A stretch of DNA of 6,143 nt from Syntrophaceae bacterium. GTDB taxonomy: Bacteria > Desulfobacterota > DTXE01. Position 1 is the first letter of the stretch, and each line of letters begins with the position of its first letter. The notes under the pieces were generated by a model. It ran no database searches and was not told the origin of the DNA. It worked only from the letters and a program-made list of their open reading frames with translations. A program made the position numbers and the translations under genes. The stretch lies in NCBI GenBank assembly GCA_012962595.1, contig DTXE01000521.1, forward strand, positions 1 to 6,143, given 5' to 3'. Of the stretch, positions 1-6,022 are shown in pieces.

Positions 1-105
1 GAATTTCAATCCCTGCCTATATTGCATTTTCATGCTTCCTTGTGGCGCGAAGGGCCATGAGGGTTTCTCCATTTTTCCTGGGCTTCTTGAATTACAGCCC
101 GGTTG

Positions 106-134
106 TTGACAGGGGAATCCTTTTAGCCTACGAT
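106..134 (+). promoter_or_regulatory. Predicted sigma-70-type promoter for corC (possibly leaderless)
   Basis: A perfect -35 hexamer TTGACA lies at 106-111. It is followed by exactly 17 nt and a -10-like hexamer TACGAT at 129-134, which keeps the three most conserved -10 bases (T, A and final T). Counting 7 nt on from the -10 puts the expected transcription start at about 141, the A of the corC ATG. No Shine-Dalgarno sequence precedes that ATG, so the site would yield a leaderless or nearly leaderless mRNA. The elements and spacing are seen directly; their activity is inferred. The rest of 1-140 shows no gene I can identify. Confidence 0.5.
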
Positions 135-140
135 ATAAAT

Positions 141-983
141 ATGAAAACCGAACACCGGTCGGATAAGGGTAGCTTAAAGGGTCTTTTCTCTTGGCTCAGA
201 GGCAAGGGCCGAAAAGGGGTACCTTCCGATATAGAGGCAGCCATCCACCAGTTAATTGATGTCGGTGAGGAAAAGGGAGTTATCCATGAAGATGAAGGAG
301 AAATGATCCAAAGTATCTTTGAGTTCAGAGATACCGCTGCCAAGGAAATTATGGTTCCAAGGACCGATATGGTGGCTATTGATTCAAAGGCCCCTATATC
401 ACAGGTAATACAATTAATTGTGGATAAAAGGTATTCAAGAATACCCGTATATGAGAATGATTTGGACCATATCCTTGGAATCCTCCACGTGAAAGATCTT
501 CTAAGATACTGGGGCAATCTGGATATTTCTCTTGACCAAATAATGCGCCCCCCATTTTTTATTCCGGAGACAAAAAAGGTGGGGGATCTCCTTAAGGATT
601 TAAGAAACAATAAGTCCAGCATAGCCATTATCCTTGATGAATATGGTGGAACCTCGGGGCTAGTTACCATTGAAGATATAGTTGAGGAAATTGTGGGCGA
701 AATCCAAGATGAACATGACATCGAAGAACAAAGGATTATTGAAGTGGATGCAAATACTGTGGTGGCCGATGGCAGAGTGGATGTAGAAGAATTGGAGCAC
801 CATTTTGATGTGGAAATACCTCAAGGCAGATTTGAGTCAGTGGGAGGATTTATAACACACATATTGGGCAAGGTTCCTAAGGTTAATGAAACCATAAGAT
901 TTAGGAATCTTGAATTCACCATTGAATCAGCCGATGAACGAAGGATAAAAAGGGTAAGAATAAAAAGAAATTTGGGCAGGTAA
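141..983 (+). CDS. corC: CorC/HlyC (YbeX) family CBS-domain protein
   Basis: This is a 280-residue cytosolic CBS-pair protein of the HlyC/CorC family. In E. coli the relative (CorC/YbeX) is linked to Mg/Co efflux and, more recently, to ribosome metabolism; the biochemical role remains unsettled. Visible architecture: a short basic N-terminus; a family-typical acidic stretch with VIHEDEGEM at about 47-55; a first CBS domain at about 66-122 starting EIMVPRTDM; a second CBS domain at about 130-187 containing DEYGGTSGLVTIEDI (166-180); and a CorC_HlyC C-terminal domain at about 200-278 with the FESVGGF motif (231-237). There is no DUF21 membrane domain, so this is the short, soluble form. ATG 141 is chosen because family members begin roughly 40-60 residues before the first CBS motif. 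The frame is open further upstream (GTG at 42, ATG at 57, and on to the window edge), but that stretch does not look like the family and has no ribosome-binding site. The stop is TAA. The downstream neighbour lnt matches the E. coli ybeX-lnt order. Confidence 0.93.
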   Translation: MKTEHRSDKGSLKGLFSWLRGKGRKGVPSDIEAAIHQLIDVGEEKGVIHEDEGEMIQSIFEFRDTAAKEIMVPRTDMVAIDSKAPISQVIQLIVDKRYSRIPVYENDLDHILGILHVKDLLRYWGNLDISLDQIMRPPFFIPETKKVGDLLKDLRNNKSSIAIILDEYGGTSGLVTIEDIVEEIVGEIQDEHDIEEQRIIEVDANTVVADGRVDVEELEHHFDVEIPQGRFESVGGFITHILGKVPKVNETIRFRNLEFTIESADERRIKRVRIKRNLGR

Positions 984-1040
984 TTTCTTGAGAGCGTTGC
1001 TAGGAACTGACTACCAATTACCCAATCCTGTGTGATGCAA

Positions 1041-1065
1041 ACTGCCACGGGCAGTCTTTTCTTTT
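1041..1065 (+). terminator. Putative intrinsic terminator between corC and lnt
   Basis: ACTGCC (1041-1046) pairs with GGCAGT (1050-1055) around a 3-nt loop, giving a 6-bp GC-containing stem. It is followed at once by CTTTTCTTTT (1056-1065). This is the layout of a rho-independent terminator for corC. The stem is short and the T-tract is interrupted by one C, so termination may be partial. It ends only 7 nt before the lnt start codon, so it could instead act as an attenuator between corC and lnt. Confidence 0.55.
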
Positions 1066-1072
1066 ATACCAA

Positions 1073-2620
1073 ATGAAGCTAAAGGATATACTCCTTTCCA
1101 TTTGCTCCGGTCTGTTCCTTACCTTAAGTTTCCCTAAATTAGGGTATGCCTACCTAGCATGGGTTGCTCTGGTACCCTTATTTTGGGCCCTACGTGGAAA
1201 GAGCCTTAAGTGTAGCTTTTACCTGGGTTATATAGTTGGTTTTGTCCACTTCTCAGGAATTCTCTACTGGATCGTGCATGTGGCTACCACGTACGGCAAC
1301 CTCCCCTATCTCCTGGGTATAGTAGTAATGGCTCTTTTGGTGCTTTATTTGAGTGTTTATATCGCTATCTTCGCCTTGCTCTTTAATTTTTTTGGGAAAG
1401 CCGGCCTTAATCAAGTATTATGGGCACCAGTCCTTTGGGTATCTTTAGAATACATAAGATCCCTGGCCTTAACCGGTTTTCCCTGGGAAAATCTAGGTTG
1501 CTCCCAGTTTTCTGTATTGAAGATAATTCAAATTTCCGATATATTTGGTGTGTATGGAATCTCATTTCTTATTGTACTCGTGAATGGCCTCATCTTTTAT
1601 GTGTTATGGGAACCCATTCCTTGGTTTCAAAAAATTAAAAGATATGAGGTTTTCCTAACCCTAGCAACAGTATCATTAACCTTTTTATATGGAGGTTTTA
1701 GGATAAATCATATAGAATCCCTAGAAAAAGAGGCCACACATCTTAAGATAACCTTGGTTCAGGGATGTATCGATCAAGCAATTAAATGGAATCCTTCATA
1801 TCAAGAAGAAACTGTTAACATTTACCAACATCTAACATTAGATGCCAAAAAGGATTCGCCCGATTTGATTATCTGGCCGGAGACGGCTACCCCATTCTAT
1901 TTCCTTAAAGAGCAGGAATACTCTCCTATAATCCTTGATACTGTGAAAAAGACCGGTAGCTTTCTCTTGTTAGGCAGTCCAGCCTATGAGGTAGAAGATG
2001 GCGAAACAAGAATATTTAATCGGGCATATCTCATATCGCCCGAAGCAAAGGTGGCAGGCATCTATGATAAAGTGCACCTAGTTCCATTCGGTGAATATGT
2101 TCCCCTGCAACGATTCTTACCCTTTGCAAAAAAACTGGTGGGTAATGTAGGTGTAGGTGATTTTTATCCTGGGGAAAGTAGTAAGGGTATGCCTATCTCT
2201 CAGGGCAAATTGGGGGTACTTATCTGTTTTGAAAGTATCTTTCCTGAACTAAGCCGAGATTTGGTCAGGAATGGGGTTAATTTATTAGTTAATATCACCA
2301 ATGATGCCTGGTTTGGTCGGACCAGTGCCCCATATCAACATTTTTCCATGGCGGTATTCCGGGCTGTTGAGAATCGGGTACCTTTAGTAAGGTGCGCAAA
2401 TACTGGGGTTAGTGGCTTTATAGATCCATGTGGAAGGATTAAAAAGACCTCACCACTATTTGAAAGACTGAGTATGACAGAAAGTGTTAAGATGATGGGG
2501 ATAAAGAGCTTCTATACCCGATACGGGGATGTATTTGCAATACTCTGTCTATTTGCCTCAATTCTATGGGGAATGAAAGGACTTTTAATTCTGAAGAAAG
2601 GGGTAGAATATGATAAGTGA
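1073..2620 (+). CDS. lnt: Apolipoprotein N-acyltransferase Lnt
   Basis: Lnt transfers a third acyl chain from phospholipid to the N-terminal cysteine of diacylglyceryl lipoproteins at the periplasmic face of the inner membrane, the last step of lipoprotein maturation before Lol sorting. The 515 residues match the usual length of about 510. An N-terminal multi-pass region (roughly residues 5-207, with hydrophobic segments near 5-40, 50-70, 78-105, 115-133, 155-180 and 190-207) precedes a nitrilase-like domain (about 225-475) and a final membrane segment (about 487-507). The catalytic triad is visible: E270 in WPETA, K333 in DKVHLVPFGEY, and C385 in ICFES. They correspond to E. coli E267, K335 and C387. 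W239, E341 and E387 match other residues known to matter in E. coli Lnt. ATG 1073 is the only plausible start: the upstream frame has no ATG, GTG or TTG before a stop at 1001. No Shine-Dalgarno sequence precedes it. The TGA stop lies inside the start of prfB (11-nt overlap). Confidence 0.97.
   Translation: MKLKDILLSICSGLFLTLSFPKLGYAYLAWVALVPLFWALRGKSLKCSFYLGYIVGFVHFSGILYWIVHVATTYGNLPYLLGIVVMALLVLYLSVYIAIFALLFNFFGKAGLNQVLWAPVLWVSLEYIRSLALTGFPWENLGCSQFSVLKIIQISDIFGVYGISFLIVLVNGLIFYVLWEPIPWFQKIKRYEVFLTLATVSLTFLYGGFRINHIESLEKEATHLKITLVQGCIDQAIKWNPSYQEETVNIYQHLTLDAKKDSPDLIIWPETATPFYFLKEQEYSPIILDTVKKTGSFLLLGSPAYEVEDGETRIFNRAYLISPEAKVAGIYDKVHLVPFGEYVPLQRFLPFAKKLVGNVGVGDFYPGESSKGMPISQGKLGVLICFESIFPELSRDLVRNGVNLLVNITNDAWFGRTSAPYQHFSMAVFRAVENRVPLVRCANTGVSGFIDPCGRIKKTSPLFERLSMTESVKMMGIKSFYTRYGDVFAILCLFASILWGMKGLLILKKGVEYDK
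2598..2603 (+). promoter_or_regulatory. Ribosome-binding site that fixes the prfB start
   Basis: AAGGGG at 2598-2603 lies inside the end of lnt, 6 nt before ATG 2610. It supports a prfB start in the lnt-overlapping frame, upstream of the recoding site, rather than the internal ATG at 2725. Confidence 0.8.
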
Positions 2621-3771
2621 GTTGGCCACAAAAATAAAGGACCTGGAAACGAGATTAAACGAACTTCGAGGCTATCTTTGACCTTGATGGAAAGATAGCT
2701 CGTCTTAAACATTTAGAAAGGGCTATGGCCAAAAAGAGTTTCTGGGATAATGCCGATACAGCAACCAGACTCCTCAAAGAAAAGGCTACCCTTTCAGAAA
2801 CTGTAGAGGGCTGGCACAAAAAGAACCAGGAACTGGAAGAGTCTAAAATCCTCCTGAAACTAGCAGAAGAGGAAGGAGACCTAGAGACTGCACAAGAGAT
2901 AGATGTCAAACTAAGGGTCCTTGAGAATGAAATTACAGAGATGGAGCTTAAGAATGTGATGCAAGAGGAAACTGATCGCAATCCTGCCATTGTCACTATC
3001 CATTCAGGGGCTGGTGGAACAGAGGCTCAGGATTGGGCAGAAATGTTACTAAGGATGTATCTCAAATGGGCTGAGAAGAGAGGTTTTAAGGCCCAAATCA
3101 TCGATCTTATGCCCGGTGATGAGGCTGGGATAAAGAGTGTCACATTTACGCTCGACGGTGACTATGCCTACGGACTCCTTAAAAATGAGAGCGGCATTCA
3201 CCGACTCATCCGTATTTCACCATTTGATGCGGGAAGACGGAGACATACCTCCTTTGCCTCAGTCTTTGTTTACCCAGAGATAGATAAAACCATCACTGTT
3301 GATATAAGGGATTCCGATTTAAGGATTGATACCTACAGGGCTTCAGGAGCGGGTGGTCAACATGTTAATAAGACCAGCTCGGCGGTAAGGATCACCCATC
3401 TTCCCACAGGTATTGTAGTCCAATGCCAAAGTGAAAGGTCTCAACACCGGAATAAAGAAACCGCTATGAAGGTACTCAAATCCAGACTTTACCAACTGGA
3501 GAAAACGAGAGAGGCAGAAAAAATGCGACAGATATATGAGAGCAAAGCAGAAATAGCATGGGGTAGCCAGATCAGATCTTATGTAATGCAACCTTACAGG
3601 ATGGTTAAGGACCATAGGACCAATTTGGAAGTAGGGAATGTAGATGCTATCTTGAATGGGGAGATTGATGCCTTTATCAGGACATCCCTTTTATCACGCT
3701 CATCTAATATTAAGATGCGAGATGTCTTTAAAGATAAGGGACATGAGACTACTAAAGCAAGAAGAGTATAG
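2610..3771 (+). CDS. prfB: Peptide chain release factor 2 (RF2), made by programmed +1 frameshift
   Basis: RF2 reads UGA and UAA in the ribosomal A site and triggers peptidyl-tRNA hydrolysis. The coding sequence is join(2610..2678,2680..3771). Twenty-three codons are read in frame zero, then the ribosome slips +1 at CTT TGA C, skipping T2679, and reads on for 363 codons, giving 386 residues. In the full protein the SPF anticodon-like tripeptide is at about 203-205 and the catalytic GGQ is at about 248-250 inside YRASGAGGQHVN; E. coli RF2 has them at 205-207 and 250-252. The N-terminal part is a helical, charged domain as expected. The C-terminus runs about 20 residues beyond the E. coli end as a basic tail. 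ATG 2610 is supported by AAGGGG 6 nt upstream. An annotation starting at ATG 2725 would lose the first 38 residues. The gene is translationally linked to lnt, and the stop is TAG, which is an RF1 rather than an RF2 codon. Regulation is by the frameshift: low RF2 slows termination at the internal UGA and favours slipping. Confidence 0.97.
2667..2682 (+). promoter_or_regulatory. prfB +1 programmed frameshift site
   Basis: The sequence CGA GGC TAT CTT TGA C spans 2667-2682. CTT at 2676-2678 is the slippery P-site codon, TGA at 2679-2681 is the in-frame stop, and C2682 is the following base that weakens termination. GAGG at 2668-2671 can pair with the anti-Shine-Dalgarno, 4 nt ahead of CTT, like the AGGGGG element in E. 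coli prfB. Both sides read as RF2: ...ELRGYL before the slip and DLDGK... after it. The site is the known RF2 autoregulatory switch. Confidence 0.95.
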
Positions 3772-3778
3772 AAGGTAG

Positions 3779-3785
3779 AAAGGAG
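3779..3785 (+). promoter_or_regulatory. Ribosome-binding site of the baeRF-like gene
   Basis: AAAGGAG at 3779-3785 sits 7 nt before ATG 3793 in the 21-nt gap after prfB. It is a near-ideal Shine-Dalgarno sequence and fixes the start of the downstream gene. Confidence 0.8.
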
Positions 3786-3792
3786 CAGGTTA

Positions 3793-4932
3793 ATGGTGAT
3801 TAAATATAATCTAGAAGAATTGAAATCATTTAAAGGTGGAGATTTTCTGGTGGCTAGTCTCTATCTTAATGTAGATGGCAATAAATATCCAAAGAAGGAG
3901 TATACCATTTCTCTTAAGGGCCTCCTCAAACAGAGCCGAAAGGAGATTGGGAGAAAGACCAAATCCAGGCAAGCCAAAGATGCTGTAGAAGAAGACCTGA
4001 GAAAGATAGAAAGGTTTGTGCTTTATGATTTTCAAAGAGCAAATCATAAAGGGCTAGCGGTTTTTTCATGTAGTGGAAATGAGTTTTGGCAGGTGTATAG
4101 GCTTCCCAGGCCCATTTGTGACACATTGATTGTAGATCGTGACCCCTACACTCGTCCTCTTACAACCCTCCTTAATGAATGCCACAAATACTGCACTATT
4201 CTGGTCGATCACAAAAGGGCCCGAATATTTGAAGTATATCTAGGAAACATAAAGGAGCATTCCTTTATCTTTGAGAATGTGCCCTCAAAGGTTAGGGAGG
4301 CGAGATGGTATGGACCTGAAGAAAGACGGATAGAAAGGCATACTGATGATCTCCTAAGGCACCATTATAAAAAGGTGTCAGAGGTCACTTTGGATTTCTT
4401 CAAAAGAAAGCTTTTCGACTGGCTGATCCTGGGTGGATCCCAAAAGGCCATTCAGGAATTGGAAGACACCTTACATCCTTACCTTAAAGAGAAAATTGTG
4501 GATCGAGTATTTATGGATCTCTCCCTCCCTGTGGGGGAAGTATTGGAAAAGACCTTACAAATAGAAAACAAGGTAGAGAGGGGGTATGAAGAGAGATTGG
4601 TTCAACAACTAATGAATCAAATAGGCTCTAGTAATTTGGGGGTGGGAGGCCTGAGCGATACCCTTTTTGCCCTCTCACAAGGACAGGTGCATATCTTGCT
4701 AGTGAGTGATGGATTTAGGGCCCCAGGTTTGGTGTGTGAAGAATGTAAATATATGGCTATAGATATTAAGAATTGTCCCATCTGTGGCACGAAACTAACT
4801 AAAGTGCCAGATATTATAGGTGAAGCAATCTGTGTAGCCATAGCACAGAATTGTCAGGTAAGACACATCTCACAAAATAGTGAGTTGGAAAAGCTGGGAA
4901 ATACCGGTGCTATATTGCGATTTAAAACCTAA
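3793..4932 (+). CDS. Bacterial archaeo-eukaryotic-type release factor homologue (baeRF/eRF1-like)
   Basis: This 379-residue protein has the three-domain plan of archaeal/eukaryotic class-1 release factors. Domain 1 is about residues 1-120. Domain 2 is about 130-255 and opens with the family-typical TILVDHKRARIFEVYLG (135-151). Domain 3 is about 256-379 and is L7Ae-like. It carries a four-cysteine zinc-ribbon insert (C315, C318, C328, C331: CEECKYM and CPICGTKL) and ends in QNSELEKLGNTGAILRF (361-377), close to the archaeal RF1 ending. The loop that holds GGQ in true release factors reads WYGPEERRIERH (172-183). Aligned by eye, GGQ becomes YGP, so the hydrolytic glutamine is missing. It is therefore unlikely to be a standard termination factor; a ribosome-rescue or quality-control role, or action on another RNA-linked substrate, is inference. 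It follows prfB by 21 nt with its own strong ribosome-binding site, so it is probably co-transcribed with RF2. The N-terminal domain is the least certain part of the assignment. No signal peptide or membrane segment is seen. Confidence 0.82.
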   Translation: MVIKYNLEELKSFKGGDFLVASLYLNVDGNKYPKKEYTISLKGLLKQSRKEIGRKTKSRQAKDAVEEDLRKIERFVLYDFQRANHKGLAVFSCSGNEFWQVYRLPRPICDTLIVDRDPYTRPLTTLLNECHKYCTILVDHKRARIFEVYLGNIKEHSFIFENVPSKVREARWYGPEERRIERHTDDLLRHHYKKVSEVTLDFFKRKLFDWLILGGSQKAIQELEDTLHPYLKEKIVDRVFMDLSLPVGEVLEKTLQIENKVERGYEERLVQQLMNQIGSSNLGVGGLSDTLFALSQGQVHILLVSDGFRAPGLVCEECKYMAIDIKNCPICGTKLTKVPDIIGEAICVAIAQNCQVRHISQNSELEKLGNTGAILRFKT

Positions 4933-5000
4933 CAGACAAAAGATAATTATTTACTAGCAAAAGGCTTGAGATTATGGTACATATCTTCAAAAATGAATGT

Positions 5001-5008
5001 GGAGGAGG
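5001..5008 (+). promoter_or_regulatory. Strong ribosome-binding site deciding a GTG start
   Basis: GGAGGAGG at 5001-5008 lies 8 nt upstream of GTG 5017. It selects this GTG over the nearby out-of-frame ATG at 4993 and fixes the N-terminus of the NifU-like protein. Confidence 0.8.
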
Positions 5009-5016
5009 TTGGTTAA

Positions 5017-5235
5017 GTGATAGAAAAGGTTAAGGCGGTTTTGGAAAACATTAGACCAGCGCTTCAGAGAGATGGTGGAGATGTGGAATTGGTGGATATA
5101 GTTGATGGCGTGGTTAGGGTAAGACTTAAGGGGGCCTGTGGAGCCTGTCCTATGTCTACCATGACCCTTAAACAGGGTATAGAAAGATACTTAAAGCAGC
5201 AGATCCCAGAGATAACTAGTGTGGAGGCTATTTAG
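5017..5235 (+). CDS. NifU C-terminal-domain (Nfu-type) iron-sulfur scaffold protein
   Basis: This 72-residue protein consists only of the NifU C-terminal domain, which binds a labile 4Fe-4S cluster between subunits and hands it to apo-proteins. Visible hallmarks are LQRDGGDVELVDI (16-28) and the cluster-binding CxxC in GACGACP (C41 and C44), followed by the MTLKQGIE helix (49-56). The size is typical of stand-alone Nfu proteins in anaerobes. The GTG start is set by GGAGGAGG 8 nt upstream. The gene lies 84 nt after the baeRF-like gene, so it may be at the end of the same transcript or separately transcribed; no convincing promoter is visible in the gap. A weak imperfect hairpin (4968-4987) lies in that gap. 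Its last 45 nt, including the TAG stop, overlap the 3' end of the convergent galU-like gene on the other strand, with no terminator between them. Confidence 0.94.
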   Translation: MIEKVKAVLENIRPALQRDGGDVELVDIVDGVVRVRLKGACGACPMSTMTLKQGIERYLKQQIPEITSVEAI

Positions 5236-6006
5236 GTAGTTGTTGGCGGCATAGTAACCATCAACATTACCTACATCAAAGCCTTTACCCTCTAATAGAA
5301 CACCCAGAAGGTTTTTATCTTGAGTAAGTCTTTGTAAAAGAGGTACATCGTCTAATTCGCCTCGGACTTGAGGTCTAATAGCATCTATGTAGTGGAAATA
5401 ATGGGGAAGATAAATACCTACTCCAAAACTTTTGGCCACCGTCTGGCCGGGATCAATTTTAAGGGTGCCTGGACCCTTTTCTGAAAGCTTGTTGACTCTA
5501 AATATATTTTTCTCCAAATATGTTATATCTAAAACCCCAACGTTTCCAAATAAATTAGCTTCTTCAGAGCCTACATAAATTACTCCCATTACATTTTGAT
5601 TATATTTAGCAAAGGCGCAGCTTAACTGGAGGATGGTGGGGGTTTTTGAAAACAGGATAGCATCAGGCATACTAAGGACAAAGGGTTCATCACCAACAAA
5701 TTCCTTAGCCAGGTAGACTGCATCTGCTAACCCCTTGGGCTGGGATTGATATAAAAAGGTAAGCTTACATTTATGTGATAGATACTCTTTCCAATATTTC
5801 ATCAGAAAATCACGAATAACGGTCTTTTTTTCATTTATAATGACACATATCTCCTTTATTCCAGAATCAAGGCTCATCTCCACTGTGTGCTGAATCATGG
5901 GTTTTGATCCGATGATAAGCATCTCCTTAGGGGTGCCTTTTGTTAGAGACAACATCCTGGTTCCCAGACCTGCTGCTGGGATAATGGCCTTTTTCACTAA
6001 TTGCAT
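5191..6006 (-). CDS. GalU-like sugar-1-phosphate nucleotidyltransferase
   Basis: This enzyme would join an NTP and a sugar 1-phosphate to give an NDP-sugar for cell-envelope or polysaccharide synthesis; UTP plus glucose-1-phosphate is the closest guess. The 271 residues show the nucleotidyltransferase fold. KKAIIPAAGLGTRM (5-18) is the NTP-binding G-x-G-T-R signature, PKEML (26-30) carries the conserved lysine, PKGLADAV (90-97) matches the GalU GLGHAV-type loop, MPDA (113-116) holds the metal-binding aspartate, and FDVGNVDGYYAANNY (243-257) matches the GalU YDCGxxxGYxxAN ending. It is somewhat shorter than E. coli GalU (302 residues), and the usual PDD is PDA here, so substrate specificity is uncertain. 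The start is the ATG whose A is at 6006, because the NTP motif then begins at residue 5 as in the family. The longer GTG start at 6111 adds 35 residues that do not look like the family. GTG 6012 is an alternative. No Shine-Dalgarno sequence is well placed. The gene converges on the nifU-like gene and overlaps it by 45 nt. Confidence 0.85.
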   Translation of the reverse strand: MQLVKKAIIPAAGLGTRMLSLTKGTPKEMLIIGSKPMIQHTVEMSLDSGIKEICVIINEKKTVIRDFLMKYWKEYLSHKCKLTFLYQSQPKGLADAVYLAKEFVGDEPFVLSMPDAILFSKTPTILQLSCAFAKYNQNVMGVIYVGSEEANLFGNVGVLDITYLEKNIFRVNKLSEKGPGTLKIDPGQTVAKSFGVGIYLPHYFHYIDAIRPQVRGELDDVPLLQRLTQDKNLLGVLLEGKGFDVGNVDGYYAANNYLNSLHTSYLWDLLL

Positions 6007-6013
6007 GTTCACT

Positions 6014-6022
6014 ATTTTAGCA
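6014..6022 (-). promoter_or_regulatory. Extended -10 element just upstream of the galU-like gene
   Basis: Read on the minus strand, 6022 to 6014 is TGCTAAAAT, a TGn extended -10 followed by TAAAAT (5 of 6 to consensus). No good -35 is visible at 16-18 nt spacing, which extended -10 promoters tolerate. The expected start point is about 6007, immediately before the ATG at 6006, so the transcript would be leaderless or nearly so. An AT-rich chance match is possible. Confidence 0.4.

Noticed and set aside
42..140. Longer corC starting at GTG 42 or ATG 57
   Set aside because: The extension does not resemble CorC-family N-termini and has no properly spaced ribosome-binding site; ATG 141 matches family length and the promoter position.
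128..721. Minus-strand open frame of 197 codons antisense to corC
   Set aside because: It is a shadow of the CBS-domain gene: Ser-rich, no family resemblance, and fully antisense to a confident gene. Other antisense frames over lnt, prfB and the baeRF gene were dropped for the same reason.
2725..3771. prfB beginning at ATG 2725 as a plain 348-residue gene
   Set aside because: The sequence upstream encodes the RF2 N-terminus across the CTT TGA C recoding site, and AAGGGG supports ATG 2610.
4968..4987. Imperfect hairpin (GAGA, bulged T, TATG / CATATCTT, 3-nt loop) in the leader of the nifU-like gene
   Set aside because: Short, AT-rich, contains a bulge and a G-T pair, and has no T-tract; not enough for a terminator or riboswitch call.
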